Shown: positions 15,135 to 24,930, counted from the stretch's first letter. The stretch is DNA of 64,000 bases from Nonomuraea helvata (GCF_039535785.1 NZ_BAAAXV010000002.1:496001-560000); one strand, 5' to 3'. Program-made: numbers and translations. Notes: generated by a model from the letters alone, not told the origin.

Positions 15135-15140
15135 CGAACC

Positions 15141-15245
15141 TTCCTGGTGGTCGAGACGGTGCTTCTCAAACGGCTGTATGTGCTGGTCTTCATCGAGCAC
15201 GGCACCCGGAAAGTGCGCTTGGCCGGAGTGAAGCAATCGTCGTGA
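15141..15245 (+). pseudogene. Integrase-core transposase fragment
   Basis: Reads FLVVETVLLKRLYVLVFIEH and then GTRKVRLAGV before a stop, which is the middle of the rve/DDE core (V-x-T-V-x-x-KRLYVLFFIEHxTRRVHLAGVT) of actinomycete integrase-type transposases. Only about 34 residues survive. Confidence 0.55.
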
Positions 15246-15760
15246 ACAGCCACATCATCATCACCCAACCAAGCAACAGCCTTGCCGACATCCTCGACGT
15301 TCTCGCTCGTCCCGGCGGCGACCGGGCCGGCCCCCTCGTCCCTGACCTGCATCAGGTACTCGTCGCCGAATACCGTGCCGGCCACGCTGCCCGCCTGGAT
15401 GTAGGTGTCGTGCGTGGCCGTGAACGACTTCACCGAACCGTCCGCCAGCGTCGGCTGGCCCGATCCCTTGCTCCTGCTGTTGAAGTACGCCGTGGCAGGC
15501 TCCTTGATCCTGCTCATCAGGAAGAAGCCGGCGGTGACGGCGCCGGTGACGGCGGCTGTCACGGTCGACTCCGCGGTCCCGACGCGCAGCGTGGTGACGT
15601 AGAGCTCGCCATCGCCCAGGGTAGATGTGGTCGGCGGTCAGCTCCAGGACCCGCCCAGCCGGGGCCCAAGGGCACTCTCGCCGTCACCGACGAGCGGGAG
15701 CGGAAGTAGCCGAGCAGCCGTTCCCTTGGCCAGGGTGTAGTCACCGCTCTGGACGGCCGC
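15246..15760 (-). pseudogene. Decayed gene of unknown family
   Basis: On the minus strand 15562 down to about 15250 reads a consistent frame (GAVTAGFFLMSRIKEPATAY, then FTATHDTYIQAGSVAGTVFG and VRDEGAGPVAAGTSENVEDV) with normal codon use. It lacks a proper 5' end: upstream sequence continues in another frame, and downstream it runs into integrase debris. It may be a former secreted or phage-like protein. I do not recognise it. Confidence 0.35.
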
Positions 15761-15958
15761 CTGCACCGACGCAAGCCCCACGGTACGGCAGTAGCCAGCC
15801 GCGGCTGGACCGTCCACTTCTCATCACTCCACACACCGGAGAAAGCCGCGTCCCACGTGGCCGCCGAAGCGGCCCGCGCACCTGGCACCCGGAGGGAAGC
15901 GACCAGGATGAGTACGGCGCAGCGAAGAGTCCCGATACGGCGACAGCGTGTCAACACG

Positions 15959-15978
15959 CGGTATGTTCCGGTATGTTC
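15959..15978 (+). repeat. Perfect 10-bp tandem repeat upstream of the large SARP gene
   Basis: Two consecutive copies of CGGTATGTTC lie 94 bases upstream of the large SARP start. Similar GGTATG boxes (about 15003-15020) precede the small SARP gene. A regulator site is possible but not demonstrated. Confidence 0.4.
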
Positions 15979-16072
15979 ATCACTTGCCACTCAGCAGATC
16001 GCGGAGGAGGCCCTCCAACGGGCAACGGTCATGACCGATGAAACGCTGGTCCTGCCTACGGAGGGTGGTGCG

Positions 16073-18898
16073 ATGGGACTGCGGATCAAGCTCTTGGGTC
16101 CGTGGGAGCTGACGGCGGGCGGCGACGTGCTACCGCTGACCGGCAGCCGGCGGATCGGCCTGCTGACCCGGCTGGCATTGAGCGCCGGCCGGGTGGTCAC
16201 CACTGACCAGCTCCTCACCGATGTGTGGGGAGAGAGCCGGGCGGCGACGGCGCCGAAGCAGCTCCACATCGTGGTGTCGAAGCTTCGCGAGTTCCTTGCG
16301 CCCCGGGCGCTCGACCAGGTCATCGTGACCGCGCCAGGTGGATACTGCCTGGACGTGCCACCTGACCACGTCGATGCTCACCTGTTCATGCGGCTGGTGC
16401 GCGAAGCGCGTGCCGGCCGGGCCATGGGAGAGATCGTTACCGCGGACAGGTCGTTCCGGCAGGCTCTGGCCCTGTGGCGGGGAGAGGCCCTGGCGGGCAT
16501 GTCGGCGGAGTGGGCCCGGATCGAGGCCACCCGCCTGGCGGAGGAACGTCTCACCGCTCTGGAAGATCACGTGGATCTGCGGATGGCGGCGGGCGATCAC
16601 CACGCGGTGATACCGGATCTGACCGTCCACATCGAGGCGCACCCGCTGCGGGAAAGGCCGCATGCGCAGCTGATGCTGGCGCTGTATCGCGCTGGACGGT
16701 CATCGGAAGCGCTCGCGGTCTACCAGGACACTCGCCGCGTCATGATCCAGGAGCTCGGCATCGAGCCGGGTGCCGAGCTGCGCCGGCTCCATCAGGCGAT
16801 CCTCGCTCGCGATCCCGTCCTCGATCTGACCGCTCCGGCACAGGATGCCACGCTCGCCGACGCCGTCGCCCCGGCCGAACTGCCCGCCGACACCCCCGCC
16901 TTCACCGCCCGCGATGTCGAGCTCGCCTGGCTCGACAAGGCGCTCACCGGCCCGGGGGCCGGCAAGCCGGCGATCGTCGCCATCGGCGGTCCCGGCGGGA
17001 TCGGCAAATCCGCGCTGGCCGTACACCTGGCGCACGCCGTCGCCGACCGCTACACCGACGGCGTTCTCCACATCGACCTGCACGGCACCACCGACGGCCT
17101 GCGGCCTCTGTCGCCGCTCGAGGCGCTCGGCCGGCTTTTACGCTCGCTCGGCCTGGACGGCTCCGCCGTGCCGGCCGCGGCCGACGAGGCCGCGGCCCGC
17201 TACCGATCCCTCACCTCGGCGCGCAACGTGCTGATCATCCTCGACAACGCCCTCGACACCCGCCAGGTCCGCCCACTCATTCCCGCCGGGCCGGGGTGCG
17301 CAGTCGTCATCACCAGCCGGCAGGTCCTCACCTCGCTCGACGGGGCGAGCCACCTGAACCTGCCCGGGCTCAATCCGTCCGACTCCACCACGCTGCTGGC
17401 CCGGATCGCCGGCCCCGGCCGGGTCCACGCCGAGCCGGAGGCCGCCGGGCAGATCATCCGGCTCTGCGGGGGCCTGCCCCTCGCCCTTCGCATCGCGGCG
17501 GCACGTCTGGCCGCCCGCCCCGACTGGACGCTGTCCTACCTCGCCGACCGGCTCGCCGACGCCACCCGCCGCCTGGACACGCTGGAATACGCCGACCTGG
17601 CCGTCCGCGCCGGCATCGCCGTCAGCCTCCACCACCTCAAGGAGGAGCCCGCCGGCCAGGACGCCGTCCACCTGTTCGCCCTGCTCGGCCTCCTCGACAC
17701 GCCCACCCACACCCCAGCAGCCACCGCAGCCCTCGCTGACCGGCCCGAGCGCACGGTGGAGGCCGCGCTGGACCGCCTCCTGGATGCCCGGCTGCTCGAA
17801 TCGGCCGGGCCGGGCCGCTACCGGATGCACGACCTCGTCCGCCTCTACGCCCACGAACAAGCCGACGACATCGTCCAGGAGAACGACCGGGTGGCCGCCA
17901 CCCGCCGAGCGTTGCACCACTACCTCGCCACAGCCAGAACGGCCAGCCTTCTGCTCAACCCCACCTCCGTCATCGTCAGAAACCTTCACGCCGACCAGCC
18001 GGGCCTTCGCCTGGACACACCGCGGAAGGCGATCGACTGGATCGACTTGGAGCGCGACAACCTCATCGCCGTCGCCCGGCAGGCCACCACCCGCACCGAC
18101 GATCCCGGCACGGTTGAAGGCCTCGCGGCCAGTCTCAACGGACCCTTCAACCACAGAGGCTGGCTCGCTGATCTGGCCGAGATCCATGACCAGGCCCTGC
18201 AGGTGACCGTCCGCACTGGTGACTGGGCGGGCCAAGCCCGCGGGCACAACCAGTTGGGCTGCATCCACAAGAATCAAGGTCGCTTCGAGCCTGCGGTCGA
18301 GCAGTTCAAGCGTGCCCTCGTGTGCTGGGATCGAGCAGGTCTGCCCCTGCGCAAGGCGGGCACCCTCCACAATCTCGGCACGACCTACGGCAAGCTGGGG
18401 CGCTTCGATGACGCGCTTGCCACCATGGACGAGGCGATAGCGACAGCTCGAGCGAGCGGTCAGCGCGACTACCAGGCGTCCATACTCAACGGCCGGGCCG
18501 GGGTGCTGATCAGAATGGGCCGGCTGGACGACGCAATCGACGCGGGCCGAAGCAGCCTGGACATCTGGGTGGAGTTCGACGATCCCTGCAACGAGGGAGC
18601 GGCGACCGACACGCTGGCCGATGCCTGCCGACGCGCCGGCAGGCTCGTTGAGGCCGAGGCCGGATACCGGCGGGCGGTCTACCTCCACCACAAGGCCGGT
18701 CACCGCGCGGTGGAGGCCGTTTCTCTGTGGGGGCTCGGCGACACCCTGCACGATCTTGGACGACATGACGAGGCGCAGAAGTGCTGGCACCAGTCAGCTC
18801 GGATTCTGTGTGACGTCCACCTCATCACCGAGGAGGAGCTGGGGGTCCTGCTCGCCCAGGACCTCCCTCAGCCTCCCGAGCCCGTCAAGCACTTCTAG
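16073..18898 (+). CDS. Large SARP-NB-ARC-TPR regulator (AfsR-like)
   Basis: The chosen start ATG 16073 is eight bases after a GGAGG site and matches the start of the paralogue at 33485, giving 941 residues. Domains in order: OmpR-like winged helix (1-95), BTAD (about 97-245), NB-ARC ATPase with P-loop GGPGGIGKS (305-313), a Walker-B-like LIILDNA and a GLPLAL motif, then a winged-helix segment with RYRMHDLVRLYAHEQ, and TPR repeats from about residue 700. AfsR-type proteins use ATP and ligand or phosphorylation input to switch SARP binding. It lies 1.1 kb from the small SARP and next to cassette B, so it may regulate the peptide cassettes. The longer in-frame extension upstream lacks a ribosome site. 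Confidence 0.87.
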   Translation: MGLRIKLLGPWELTAGGDVLPLTGSRRIGLLTRLALSAGRVVTTDQLLTDVWGESRAATAPKQLHIVVSKLREFLAPRALDQVIVTAPGGYCLDVPPDHVDAHLFMRLVREARAGRAMGEIVTADRSFRQALALWRGEALAGMSAEWARIEATRLAEERLTALEDHVDLRMAAGDHHAVIPDLTVHIEAHPLRERPHAQLMLALYRAGRSSEALAVYQDTRRVMIQELGIEPGAELRRLHQAILARDPVLDLTAPAQDATLADAVAPAELPADTPAFTARDVELAWLDKALTGPGAGKPAIVAIGGPGGIGKSALAVHLAHAVADRYTDGVLHIDLHGTTDGLRPLSPLEALGRLLRSLGLDGSAVPAAADEAAARYRSLTSARNVLIILDNALDTRQVRPLIPAGPGCAVVITSRQVLTSLDGASHLNLPGLNPSDSTTLLARIAGPGRVHAEPEAAGQIIRLCGGLPLALRIAAARLAARPDWTLSYLADRLADATRRLDTLEYADLAVRAGIAVSLHHLKEEPAGQDAVHLFALLGLLDTPTHTPAATAALADRPERTVEAALDRLLDARLLESAGPGRYRMHDLVRLYAHEQADDIVQENDRVAATRRALHHYLATARTASLLLNPTSVIVRNLHADQPGLRLDTPRKAIDWIDLERDNLIAVARQATTRTDDPGTVEGLAASLNGPFNHRGWLADLAEIHDQALQVTVRTGDWAGQARGHNQLGCIHKNQGRFEPAVEQFKRALVCWDRAGLPLRKAGTLHNLGTTYGKLGRFDDALATMDEAIATARASGQRDYQASILNGRAGVLIRMGRLDDAIDAGRSSLDIWVEFDDPCNEGAATDTLADACRRAGRLVEAEAGYRRAVYLHHKAGHRAVEAVSLWGLGDTLHDLGRHDEAQKCWHQSARILCDVHLITEEELGVLLAQDLPQPPEPVKHF

Positions 18899-18910
18899 CG
18901 CGGGAGCGCG

Positions 18911-19625
18911 TTGATCAGATCGGTGATCGCGCTGCATGGGGAGGCGGAGGACTGGCCGGCCCAGGCGTACCTGCTGCAAGGGCTTGGCTCCGTCCACCAC
19001 AGCTCGGGCGCTTTCAGGAGTGCGTGTCCCGCCTGGAGGACGGCCTGGCCTGCTGGGACCGGGCCGGGTTGCCGGACTGGGGATTCTCAACGACCGCGGC
19101 ATCACCTACACCATGATGGGCCGCTACGACGACGCGATCGCCGCGCTGGGGAGCGCCCTCGTCATCACCGAACGGACGGGGGCGCAGGGACCATGGGGGG
19201 CTACGTTCGTAACAAGCGGGTGCACGTCTACTACCGCCAGGGGAGACACGAGGAGGCCGTGGACGAGGCGCGGGCACGCCCTGGCGATGACGGAGGACCC
19301 AGGCGATACCGGTGGCCTCGGCATCGCCCACGACACCCTCGCCGACTCCTACCGCAGGCGGCCTGCTGCGCCAGGCGGTCGAGGAGTACCGGCAAGCGAT
19401 CCAACTCCAGCGCGAGGCCGGATTCACCATGGGCACCCGCCGTGTTCCCACTGGTGGCTCGGCCACACCCTGCACGACCTGGGGCGGCACGAGGAGGCCA
19501 GGGAGTCCTGGCGGGAGTCGCTGGACCTCCTGCGCGAAGCCAGCCTCCTCGCCCCCATCGAGGGGACGGACTACCTCGCGCAGCCGGTCCCGGACACGCC
19601 GGAATCGATCAGGAACCAGCTGTGA
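18911..19625 (+). pseudogene. Decayed TPR-repeat C-terminal region
   Basis: TPR-like pieces (GRYDDAIAALGSALVITERT, then HTLHDLGRHEEARESWRESL and APIEGTDYLAQPVPDTPESI) occur in order but in at least two different frames. They match the type of TPR found at the end of the large SARP immediately upstream, so this is likely a leftover copy or displaced end of a SARP-TPR gene. Confidence 0.6.
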
Positions 19626-19653
19626 CTAACCGAACAACTTGGCCGCAGCGTAG

Positions 19654-19722
19654 AACTCGTACGCCACGGTCTTAGGCCGTGCCAGCTTCGACCTTCTGCG
19701 CCGCCGCATCCTGCTGCAGTGA
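19654..19722 (+). pseudogene. ISL3-type transposase C-terminal remnant
   Basis: The frame reads LGRASFDLLRRRILLQ and a stop, matching the conserved end (GRAxFxLLRxRxLL) of ISL3-family transposases. Nothing else of the element remains. Confidence 0.45.
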
Positions 19723-19815
19723 AGATCACTTAACGCCACTACCGATTACGGGCCAGAGCCGTTACCCACCTGGACACGCCCTCAGCCGGGAACGCCCCCG
19801 CCCTGGGATCCTGGG

Positions 19816-20313
19816 TCAGCTCAGAGTGCAGGAGACGCCCGTGGGGTTGAAGGCCTCACCGCTGGAGGTCGCCGTCTTGATGAGCTTGCCGTCCAGGTAG
19901 GTCTTCCTGATGATGTTGTAGCGCTTCTTAACACCGATCGGGTAAGCCCGAAACACCTGCCGGGAATTGGTGAACGGCCGGGAGTTGCACTGGGACGTCA
20001 CCGTTGCCGTGGTGGACTTGCTGAAACCGATCTGGCCGGCGACGAAGTCGCGCGACACACCGAGGTTGACCTGGATGGTGCGCTGGACGGAGAACGACCG
20101 GGAGATCGAGCAGGTGCCGCCGACGGCGACGGCACAGCTCGCCAGCATCTTGTTGTAGTTCACGTCGCCGTTGTGGACGCTCGTCACCTTGATCGAGTAC
20201 CTGTTATGGGGTATTCCGCCGATCGGCTCGGCGGCGGCGCTCTGCGCTGTGAGCGGGATGAGCGCCATGGGGAGAACGGCTAGCGCGGTGGCCCATCGTC
20301 GAGTTCTGGCCAT
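19816..20313 (-). CDS. Secreted protein of unknown function
   Basis: A 165-residue protein with a Sec signal peptide (MARTRRWATALAVLPMALIP...AAAEP). The mature part of about 138 residues has four cysteines (Cys-Ala-Val...GGTC, SQC, SC) and a beta-rich look (VQRTIQVNLGVSRDFVAGQI). The ribosome site AAGGAGG lies just upstream. A promoter motif shared with genes at 9483 and 21204 lies 39-62 bases upstream. No family recognised; four cysteines suggest two disulfides after export. Confidence 0.68.
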   Translation of the reverse strand: MARTRRWATALAVLPMALIPLTAQSAAAEPIGGIPHNRYSIKVTSVHNGDVNYNKMLASCAVAVGGTCSISRSFSVQRTIQVNLGVSRDFVAGQIGFSKSTTATVTSQCNSRPFTNSRQVFRAYPIGVKKRYNIIRKTYLDGKLIKTATSSGEAFNPTGVSCTLS

Positions 20314-20351
20314 GGAATCCTCCTTGAGGCTGACTGCTATGTCGGGAGGTC

Positions 20352-20375
20352 ACGCTAGAAGAGGGCGGTATATCG
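20352..20375 (-). promoter_or_regulatory. Shared promoter motif of exported-protein genes, copy 2
   Basis: On the minus strand CGATATACCG, seven bases, then CTAGCGT. The block sequence and spacing are those of the motif upstream of 9483 and 21204. Confidence 0.5.
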
Positions 20376-21171
20376 CCGGCATGTCGGCCCGGCTGAGCCC
20401 GCTGTCCGCGTACGACCTCATCTCCCGAACGGGGCACGATCTCACGTCCAGAGGGTCGGCATGAATATCCGTCTCTTCCGTGCCCTCCATGAAGCGGGCG
20501 TGATTATCGCCGCGATAGCTCGGGAGACCGGGCACGACTGGAGGACCGTCAAGAAGTAGGCATGCCGGTAGGAGTGAAACGGTGAACCGGGCCACTACCA
20601 CGATCATCGCCCGCATCAGGACCGCTCTCTTCATCCGCCGGTGCACGACCCAGGCAAGGTGATCGACATGACCGCCCGGATCCGCCATCGAAGGACCGTC
20701 ACCGGGTTGATCAGCGAGTACCGCAGAACTTCCTAATCACCTGCGAACGCCCAGCTCAACCACGGTCTCTGCCCCTTTGGCCCCGCACAGGCCTCGAAGG
20801 AGGCACCGCGCACTCCAGCCAGGCGTCCGACGGCCTCGCCGGCCGGACACGTCCGTCTCCAGCGCCTCCACATCCTCAGCAGTGGCCGGGGCAGGCGCTA
20901 CCCGAAGATCTTTTACCACCGCCAGCGCCAACTCCGGCCACCTCGCCTTCACCATCACAGCAAGACGAACGACCCAGACGATAGACCTTCAGAATCTCTG
21001 AAATCTCATCAACACCGAAGAAGCCGGAGCGTCAGCAGATAAGCCCAGGTCCTGCCGCTAGACAGATCCAGGAGGCTCTGAGGAACCCAAGGGATATTTC
21101 TTACTGAGACGCCCGGGGCGACCCGACTGGCCGCCTTCCTCTGCGCCCGTATCCGCCACCTGATATACCCG
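20376..21171. other. Decayed spacer with IS fragments
   Basis: At 20461-20559 (+) a 32-codon frame FRALHEAGVIIAAIARETGH with WRTVKK and a stop is the N-terminal helix-turn-helix of an IS21-type IstA transposase. Near 20698-20736 (+) TGLISEYRRTS and a stop resembles the extreme C-terminus of integrase-type transposases, as at 28290-28336. On the minus strand 20737-20958 WPELALAVVKDLRVAP could be another recombinase remnant, but I cannot confirm it. No intact gene. Confidence 0.45.
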
Positions 21172-21195
21172 CGACATACCGGCGGTGGTTACCGT
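21172..21195 (+). promoter_or_regulatory. Shared promoter motif of exported-protein genes, copy 3
   Basis: CGACATACCG, seven bases, then TTACCGT (TACCGT fits TANNNT). The ATG at 21204 follows eight bases later, so the transcript would be leaderless or nearly so. Confidence 0.5.
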
Positions 21196-21203
21196 GTCGC
21201 ATC

Positions 21204-22199
21204 ATGCGCGCGATGATCGCCATGCTCCTGTGGCTCAACCCGCTGCCCGCACCGGCGGCGCAACCGAGGTTCCCCGTACCGATCGACCTGTGCGCGCTGG
21301 TGGACGCAAGTCTGGTCAAGCAGCTCGTGCCAGGCGCCAAGGCGAACCACGACAGAGACGAGTGCTCCTGGACGGGCCAGGGCGTGGGCCTTACGGCCGA
21401 GCCGATCACGGAAGACCTCGAGCAGGAGCCGTGGGGCTCGACCAACGCGCAGGTCCACGAGCTCTACCGGAAGCGCCTGGCCAACGACCTCCGTCCCTCC
21501 TGGCTGACCATCTGGCAGTGGCCCGCCATCGGCGTACCCACCGAGAAGCGGCGCAGTGTCACCACGACAGTGGCGCGGACGGTGGAAGGCATGGGCGACG
21601 AGGCCCACACCGTCGAGCACCGCAGGCTGCGCACGAAAGAGCTGGAGCGCGTCTTCGTCACCTTTCGCACCGGCAACCTCCTGTTCGAGGTCGCCTACAC
21701 CGCGATCGACGGTCGGGTGAGCGCCAAGCGCCTGCGCGAAGGCGCGCTGTCGGTGAGCAGCAGGATGGCCGCCACGCTCGACGGGATGAGCCCGCCGGAG
21801 CCCGGGCCCACGGCGGCGCCCGGCATCTACGCGGAGACGCCGATCGCGTGCGCCATGTTCACCTCGGCGCAGCTCAAGGAGTTGGGCGTGGAGGCCGGCG
21901 GCAGGGTGGGGCTCCGTGCCGAGAGCTGCACGTGGGTCTGGCGGACTTTCCAGGAACGCTTGTTCCTGGATTTCCACGCGCCTCAGCGGGGGCCGGCGGG
22001 CGACGCCATCGCCCAGGCGAAGGAGATGTTCGCCGGATGGAAGTCCCCGGAGTCGACTCCTGTGGACATCGGGGACGAGGCGCTCGTCATCGGCTCCGAG
22101 GTGGTCTTCAGGAAATCCAACCTGATCGGCAGCCTTATGGCGCGTACCCCGGCCCAAGCGCAGCAGGCCGCCCGGTGGCTCGTGGAGGCTCTGTCGTGA
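21204..22199 (+). CDS. Exported protein with two DUF3558-like domains
   Basis: The 331-residue product starts with a short hydrophobic segment (MRAMIAMLLWLNPLPAPAA) that may be a weak signal peptide. It then has two domains with the DUF3558 pattern: a DLCALVD...ECSW segment (about residues 28-60) and an IACAMFTSAQL...SCTWVW segment (about 215-245), each with a paired cysteine and a late G-x-GDEA motif (EGMGDEAHTV, DIGDEALVIG). DUF3558 proteins are usually surface lipoproteins of actinomycetes with unknown role. The stop overlaps the next gene, a lipoprotein of similar build. Confidence 0.65.
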   Translation: MRAMIAMLLWLNPLPAPAAQPRFPVPIDLCALVDASLVKQLVPGAKANHDRDECSWTGQGVGLTAEPITEDLEQEPWGSTNAQVHELYRKRLANDLRPSWLTIWQWPAIGVPTEKRRSVTTTVARTVEGMGDEAHTVEHRRLRTKELERVFVTFRTGNLLFEVAYTAIDGRVSAKRLREGALSVSSRMAATLDGMSPPEPGPTAAPGIYAETPIACAMFTSAQLKELGVEAGGRVGLRAESCTWVWRTFQERLFLDFHAPQRGPAGDAIAQAKEMFAGWKSPESTPVDIGDEALVIGSEVVFRKSNLIGSLMARTPAQAQQAARWLVEALS

Positions 22200-23119
22200 C
22201 CAGGATCCTCGCGGTGCTTCTGGTGCTGCTGGCCACGGCGTGCTCGGCGGATCTCGCGCCGGCAAGACCCTCCCCGACGGCCAGTACGCCGCAGGCGGGA
22301 CCCAGCCGGTATACCCGTCTCCCTGATCCGTGCTCCCTGCTCACCATCGAGCAGGCGCAGCACCTGGTCCCGCTCGGCCGGTCGAACTACTCCGCAACGG
22401 GGTGCTTGTGGTCGCTCCCGATCCTTACTCACCTGCCGGCGTCCTCGGTCTACACGCTCCTGGTCGACGTTTACGTGGCCGCGGACGTCACGGCGGCACG
22501 CACGTATTTCAAGCAGCCGGTCACGTCCCCGGCCAGGGCTCCGTGGGAGCAGCTCCGGGTAATGGCCGAACGTCCCTCCAGCCCGGCTCCGGGGGTGGGT
22601 GACGAGGCGGCCGTCTATCAGGTGACCGCGACCACGTACATGATCTACCGGCTCAGCAACGCGGTGATCGCTCTCCGGTACACCAGGGCCGAGGAGGCCG
22701 ACCCGCGGCAGCGCGACAACCTGCGGAAGGCCGCCCTGTGGGTGGCGGAGGTCATGGACAGGCCCGCGCCCGCCGCCAACGCGAACGCGGCGGACGGGCG
22801 CTTCGCCGCGGCTCCGTACGCGTGCTCACTGCTGGCGGACGGCTATCCCGGCCCGGCGACCGCCTGCCGTCGCGAAGGTGCGTCCCTGACGGTACGTCAC
22901 GCGCCGCCGTGGAACGGCAAGAGCGGGCTCGAGGTGGCCAAGGAGATGTTCGCCTACTACAGGAAGCGTCCGGCCAAGACCGTGAAGGGTCTGGGGGACG
23001 AGGCCTTTCGGCTGAAGGGCACGCTGTGGGTCCGGGTGAGCAACCTCGTGCTGGAGGTCCGAAGCAACGACGCCACCGCGGTCGTCCGCCAGATCCTGGA
23101 CCGCCTGCCCGATGGATAA
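22196..23119 (+). CDS. Lipoprotein with DUF3558-like domains
   Basis: GTG 22196 overlaps the previous stop (GTGA), so the two genes form an operon. The 307-residue product has a lipoprotein signal with lipobox LATAC (Cys16). A first domain (DPCSLLTIEQAQHLVP...GCLW) is of DUF3558 type with a late GVGDEAAVYQ; a shorter second one (YACSLLADGYPG...TACRREG) ends with GLGDEAFRLKG. The protein should be anchored outside the membrane. Its partner upstream is built the same way. Function unknown. Confidence 0.7.
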   Translation: MTRILAVLLVLLATACSADLAPARPSPTASTPQAGPSRYTRLPDPCSLLTIEQAQHLVPLGRSNYSATGCLWSLPILTHLPASSVYTLLVDVYVAADVTAARTYFKQPVTSPARAPWEQLRVMAERPSSPAPGVGDEAAVYQVTATTYMIYRLSNAVIALRYTRAEEADPRQRDNLRKAALWVAEVMDRPAPAANANAADGRFAAAPYACSLLADGYPGPATACRREGASLTVRHAPPWNGKSGLEVAKEMFAYYRKRPAKTVKGLGDEAFRLKGTLWVRVSNLVLEVRSNDATAVVRQILDRLPDG

Positions 23120-23147
23120 GTATAAGTGGGCGTTTACTCCTGTCTGA

Positions 23148-23576
23148 TCCCGAGTCTCAGGTGCCGGGCCAGGACGGGGTGGATTCGCCGATGAGACGTC
23201 ATGACGTGGATCATGGTGATGTGGATCACAACTTCGGAGCTCGTGGGCAGGGCCTCGTAGACGCGGACCGGGCGGCGGTGCAGCATCAACCATCTGGGGG
23301 TGCGCTCGGCCACCCAGCGGCGCGTCAGGATGGCGAAACCCTTGGTGGCAGGGTCGCGGCGGACGACTTCGACGTCGATGCCGAGGGTGGCGGCGCCGTC
23401 GATGACGGTGGTGCGGTAGGCGCCGTCGGCCCAGGCTTTGGTGTGGTGGGCTGGGCCGCAGCGATCTGGGTGAGCAGCAGCAGGCCGGCGGCGCTGTCGG
23501 AGATGCCGGCGGCGGTGACCAGCACCGCGAGCAGGAGGCCGAGGGTATCGACGACGATGTTGCTTTTGTTCAGGTG
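23148..23576 (-). pseudogene. IS5-family transposase remnant
   Basis: The minus strand reads IVVDTLGLLLAVLVTAAGIS, then after a frameshift near 23445 KAWADGAYRTTVIDGAATLG, then KGFAILTRRWVAERTPRWLM and EALPTSSEVVIH. These are the DDE catalytic segments of an IS5 (IS1031/ISL2-type) transposase in order. The N-terminal third is missing where it abuts an opposite-strand IS5 fragment at about 23574. Confidence 0.75.
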
Positions 23577-23783
23577 GTGGTCATGGTCACCCCGGCCGAC
23601 ACCGCCGACCGGGACTGCGCCCGCGACCTGCTGTTCCGGCTGCGGCTGACCCACCCCGAGATCACCCTGGTCTGGGCCGACTCCGCCTACGCGGGATCGT
23701 TGATCGAGTGGGCGCGCACCTTCTTGGACCTCACCGTCAAGGTGGTCTCCCGGCCGCGCGGCGCCCAGGGCTTCGTCGTGCTG
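23574..23783 (+). pseudogene. IS5-family transposase, 5' fragment interrupted by the Tn554-like element
   Basis: The frame reads MVTPADTADRDCARDLLFRL then PEITLVWADSAYAGSLIEWA and GAQGFVVL, the middle of an IS5 transposase. It stops abruptly at 23783, and the expected continuation (KRRVVERSLSWVL) is found 4 kb away at 27829. The gene was therefore split by an insertion. Its own N-terminus is also lost at 23574. Confidence 0.75.
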
Positions 23784-23794
23784 GTACTAGTTAC

Positions 23795-23804
23795 GTGGAA
23801 TCTG
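23795..23804 (+). repeat. Left subterminal inverted repeat of the Tn554-like element
   Basis: GTGGAATCTG, perfectly complementary to 27813-27822. Probably a recombinase binding arm near the crossover point. Confidence 0.65.
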
Positions 23805-23856
23805 GCCGCAGGGAACATCATCTCTCTGCGGAGCCACCACGAACTGAGGAGATGGG

Positions 23857-24930
23857 TTGGGCGGCACGGTGGTGCTGGAGGAGAAATGGCCGGTCCTGGT
23901 CAGGCACGAGCGGGCGGCCGAATGGCTGCGGGTGTGGACCGATCTCGGGCGGGCACCTCGGACGATCGACGCGTACGCGCGAGGGCTGGCCGAGTACCTG
24001 GCTATGTGCGACCGGGAGGGCGTCGACCCGCTGGCCGCGAACCGGGCGCACGTCGCCGCCTACGTGCGTGAGCTGACTGAGCGTCCCAGCCACAAGGGCG
24101 CGAACGTGATGTCGATCGACTCCGGGTCGGGCCTAGCCAACGCCACCATCCAGCAGCGGTTGGTTCCCGTCCGGCTGTTCTACGACTACCTGATGGAGGA
24201 AGGGCTGCGGGAGTTCAACCCGGTCGGCCGGGGCCGTTACACGCCCGGTCGTCGTCACGGCGGGCATCGGCGGGGCCTGGTGCCGAGGCTGACCAAGCTG
24301 CCGTGGATCCCCACTGAGCAGCAGTGGACGGACATCCTGGCTGTCGCCGCTGATGAGCCGGTCCGCAACCGGGTGATGCTCGCGTTGGCATACGACGCGG
24401 CGTTGCGCCGGGAGGAGTTGTGCTCGCTGCGCACCGATGACCTGGACCCGGCCCACCGGACGCTGCGGGTGCGGGCAGAGACGACGAAGAACCGACGGGA
24501 GCGTGTGGTGCCGTACTCCGCGCCTACCGGCGTGCTGCTGTCCGGCTACCTTACTCACCGCGCCACGATCAGCCGGGCACGCGGGCCGCTGTTCCTGTCG
24601 GAGTCGCGCCGCAACCACGCTCAACCGCTGAGCCTGTGGACCTGGTCCAAGGTCGTCCGCCGGATCGCCCTGGCCGCCGGCCTCCCGCGTTTCTCCACCC
24701 ACACCACCCGGCACCTGTGCCTGACCGACCTGGCCCGGATGGGGTGGGAACTGCACGCCATCGCCACCTTCGCCGGCCACCGCTCGACCGACTCGACGCT
24801 CACCTACATTCACTTGTCCGGCCGCGACCTGGCGGACAAGCTCACCAAGGGCATGAATCAGATCCATGCCTGGCGCGTGGAGATGCTCGCCCGCCTCGGC
24901 GAGCAGGGGCTCGGAGCCGTGCGCCGGTGA
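23857..24930 (+). CDS. Tyrosine recombinase A of the Tn554-like element
   Basis: The TTG at 23857, five bases after GAGGAG, gives 357 residues. There is an N-terminal SAM-like core-binding domain (about 15-125) and a C-terminal catalytic domain with the arginine in AALRREEL, HTTRH, GHRS and the nucleophile tyrosine in LTYIHL. This is the layout of TnpA in Tn554, which works with TnpB to move the element without target duplication. The stop overlaps the next start by four bases. GTG 23869 is an alternative start. Confidence 0.85.
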   Translation: MGGTVVLEEKWPVLVRHERAAEWLRVWTDLGRAPRTIDAYARGLAEYLAMCDREGVDPLAANRAHVAAYVRELTERPSHKGANVMSIDSGSGLANATIQQRLVPVRLFYDYLMEEGLREFNPVGRGRYTPGRRHGGHRRGLVPRLTKLPWIPTEQQWTDILAVAADEPVRNRVMLALAYDAALRREELCSLRTDDLDPAHRTLRVRAETTKNRRERVVPYSAPTGVLLSGYLTHRATISRARGPLFLSESRRNHAQPLSLWTWSKVVRRIALAAGLPRFSTHTTRHLCLTDLARMGWELHAIATFAGHRSTDSTLTYIHLSGRDLADKLTKGMNQIHAWRVEMLARLGEQGLGAVRR

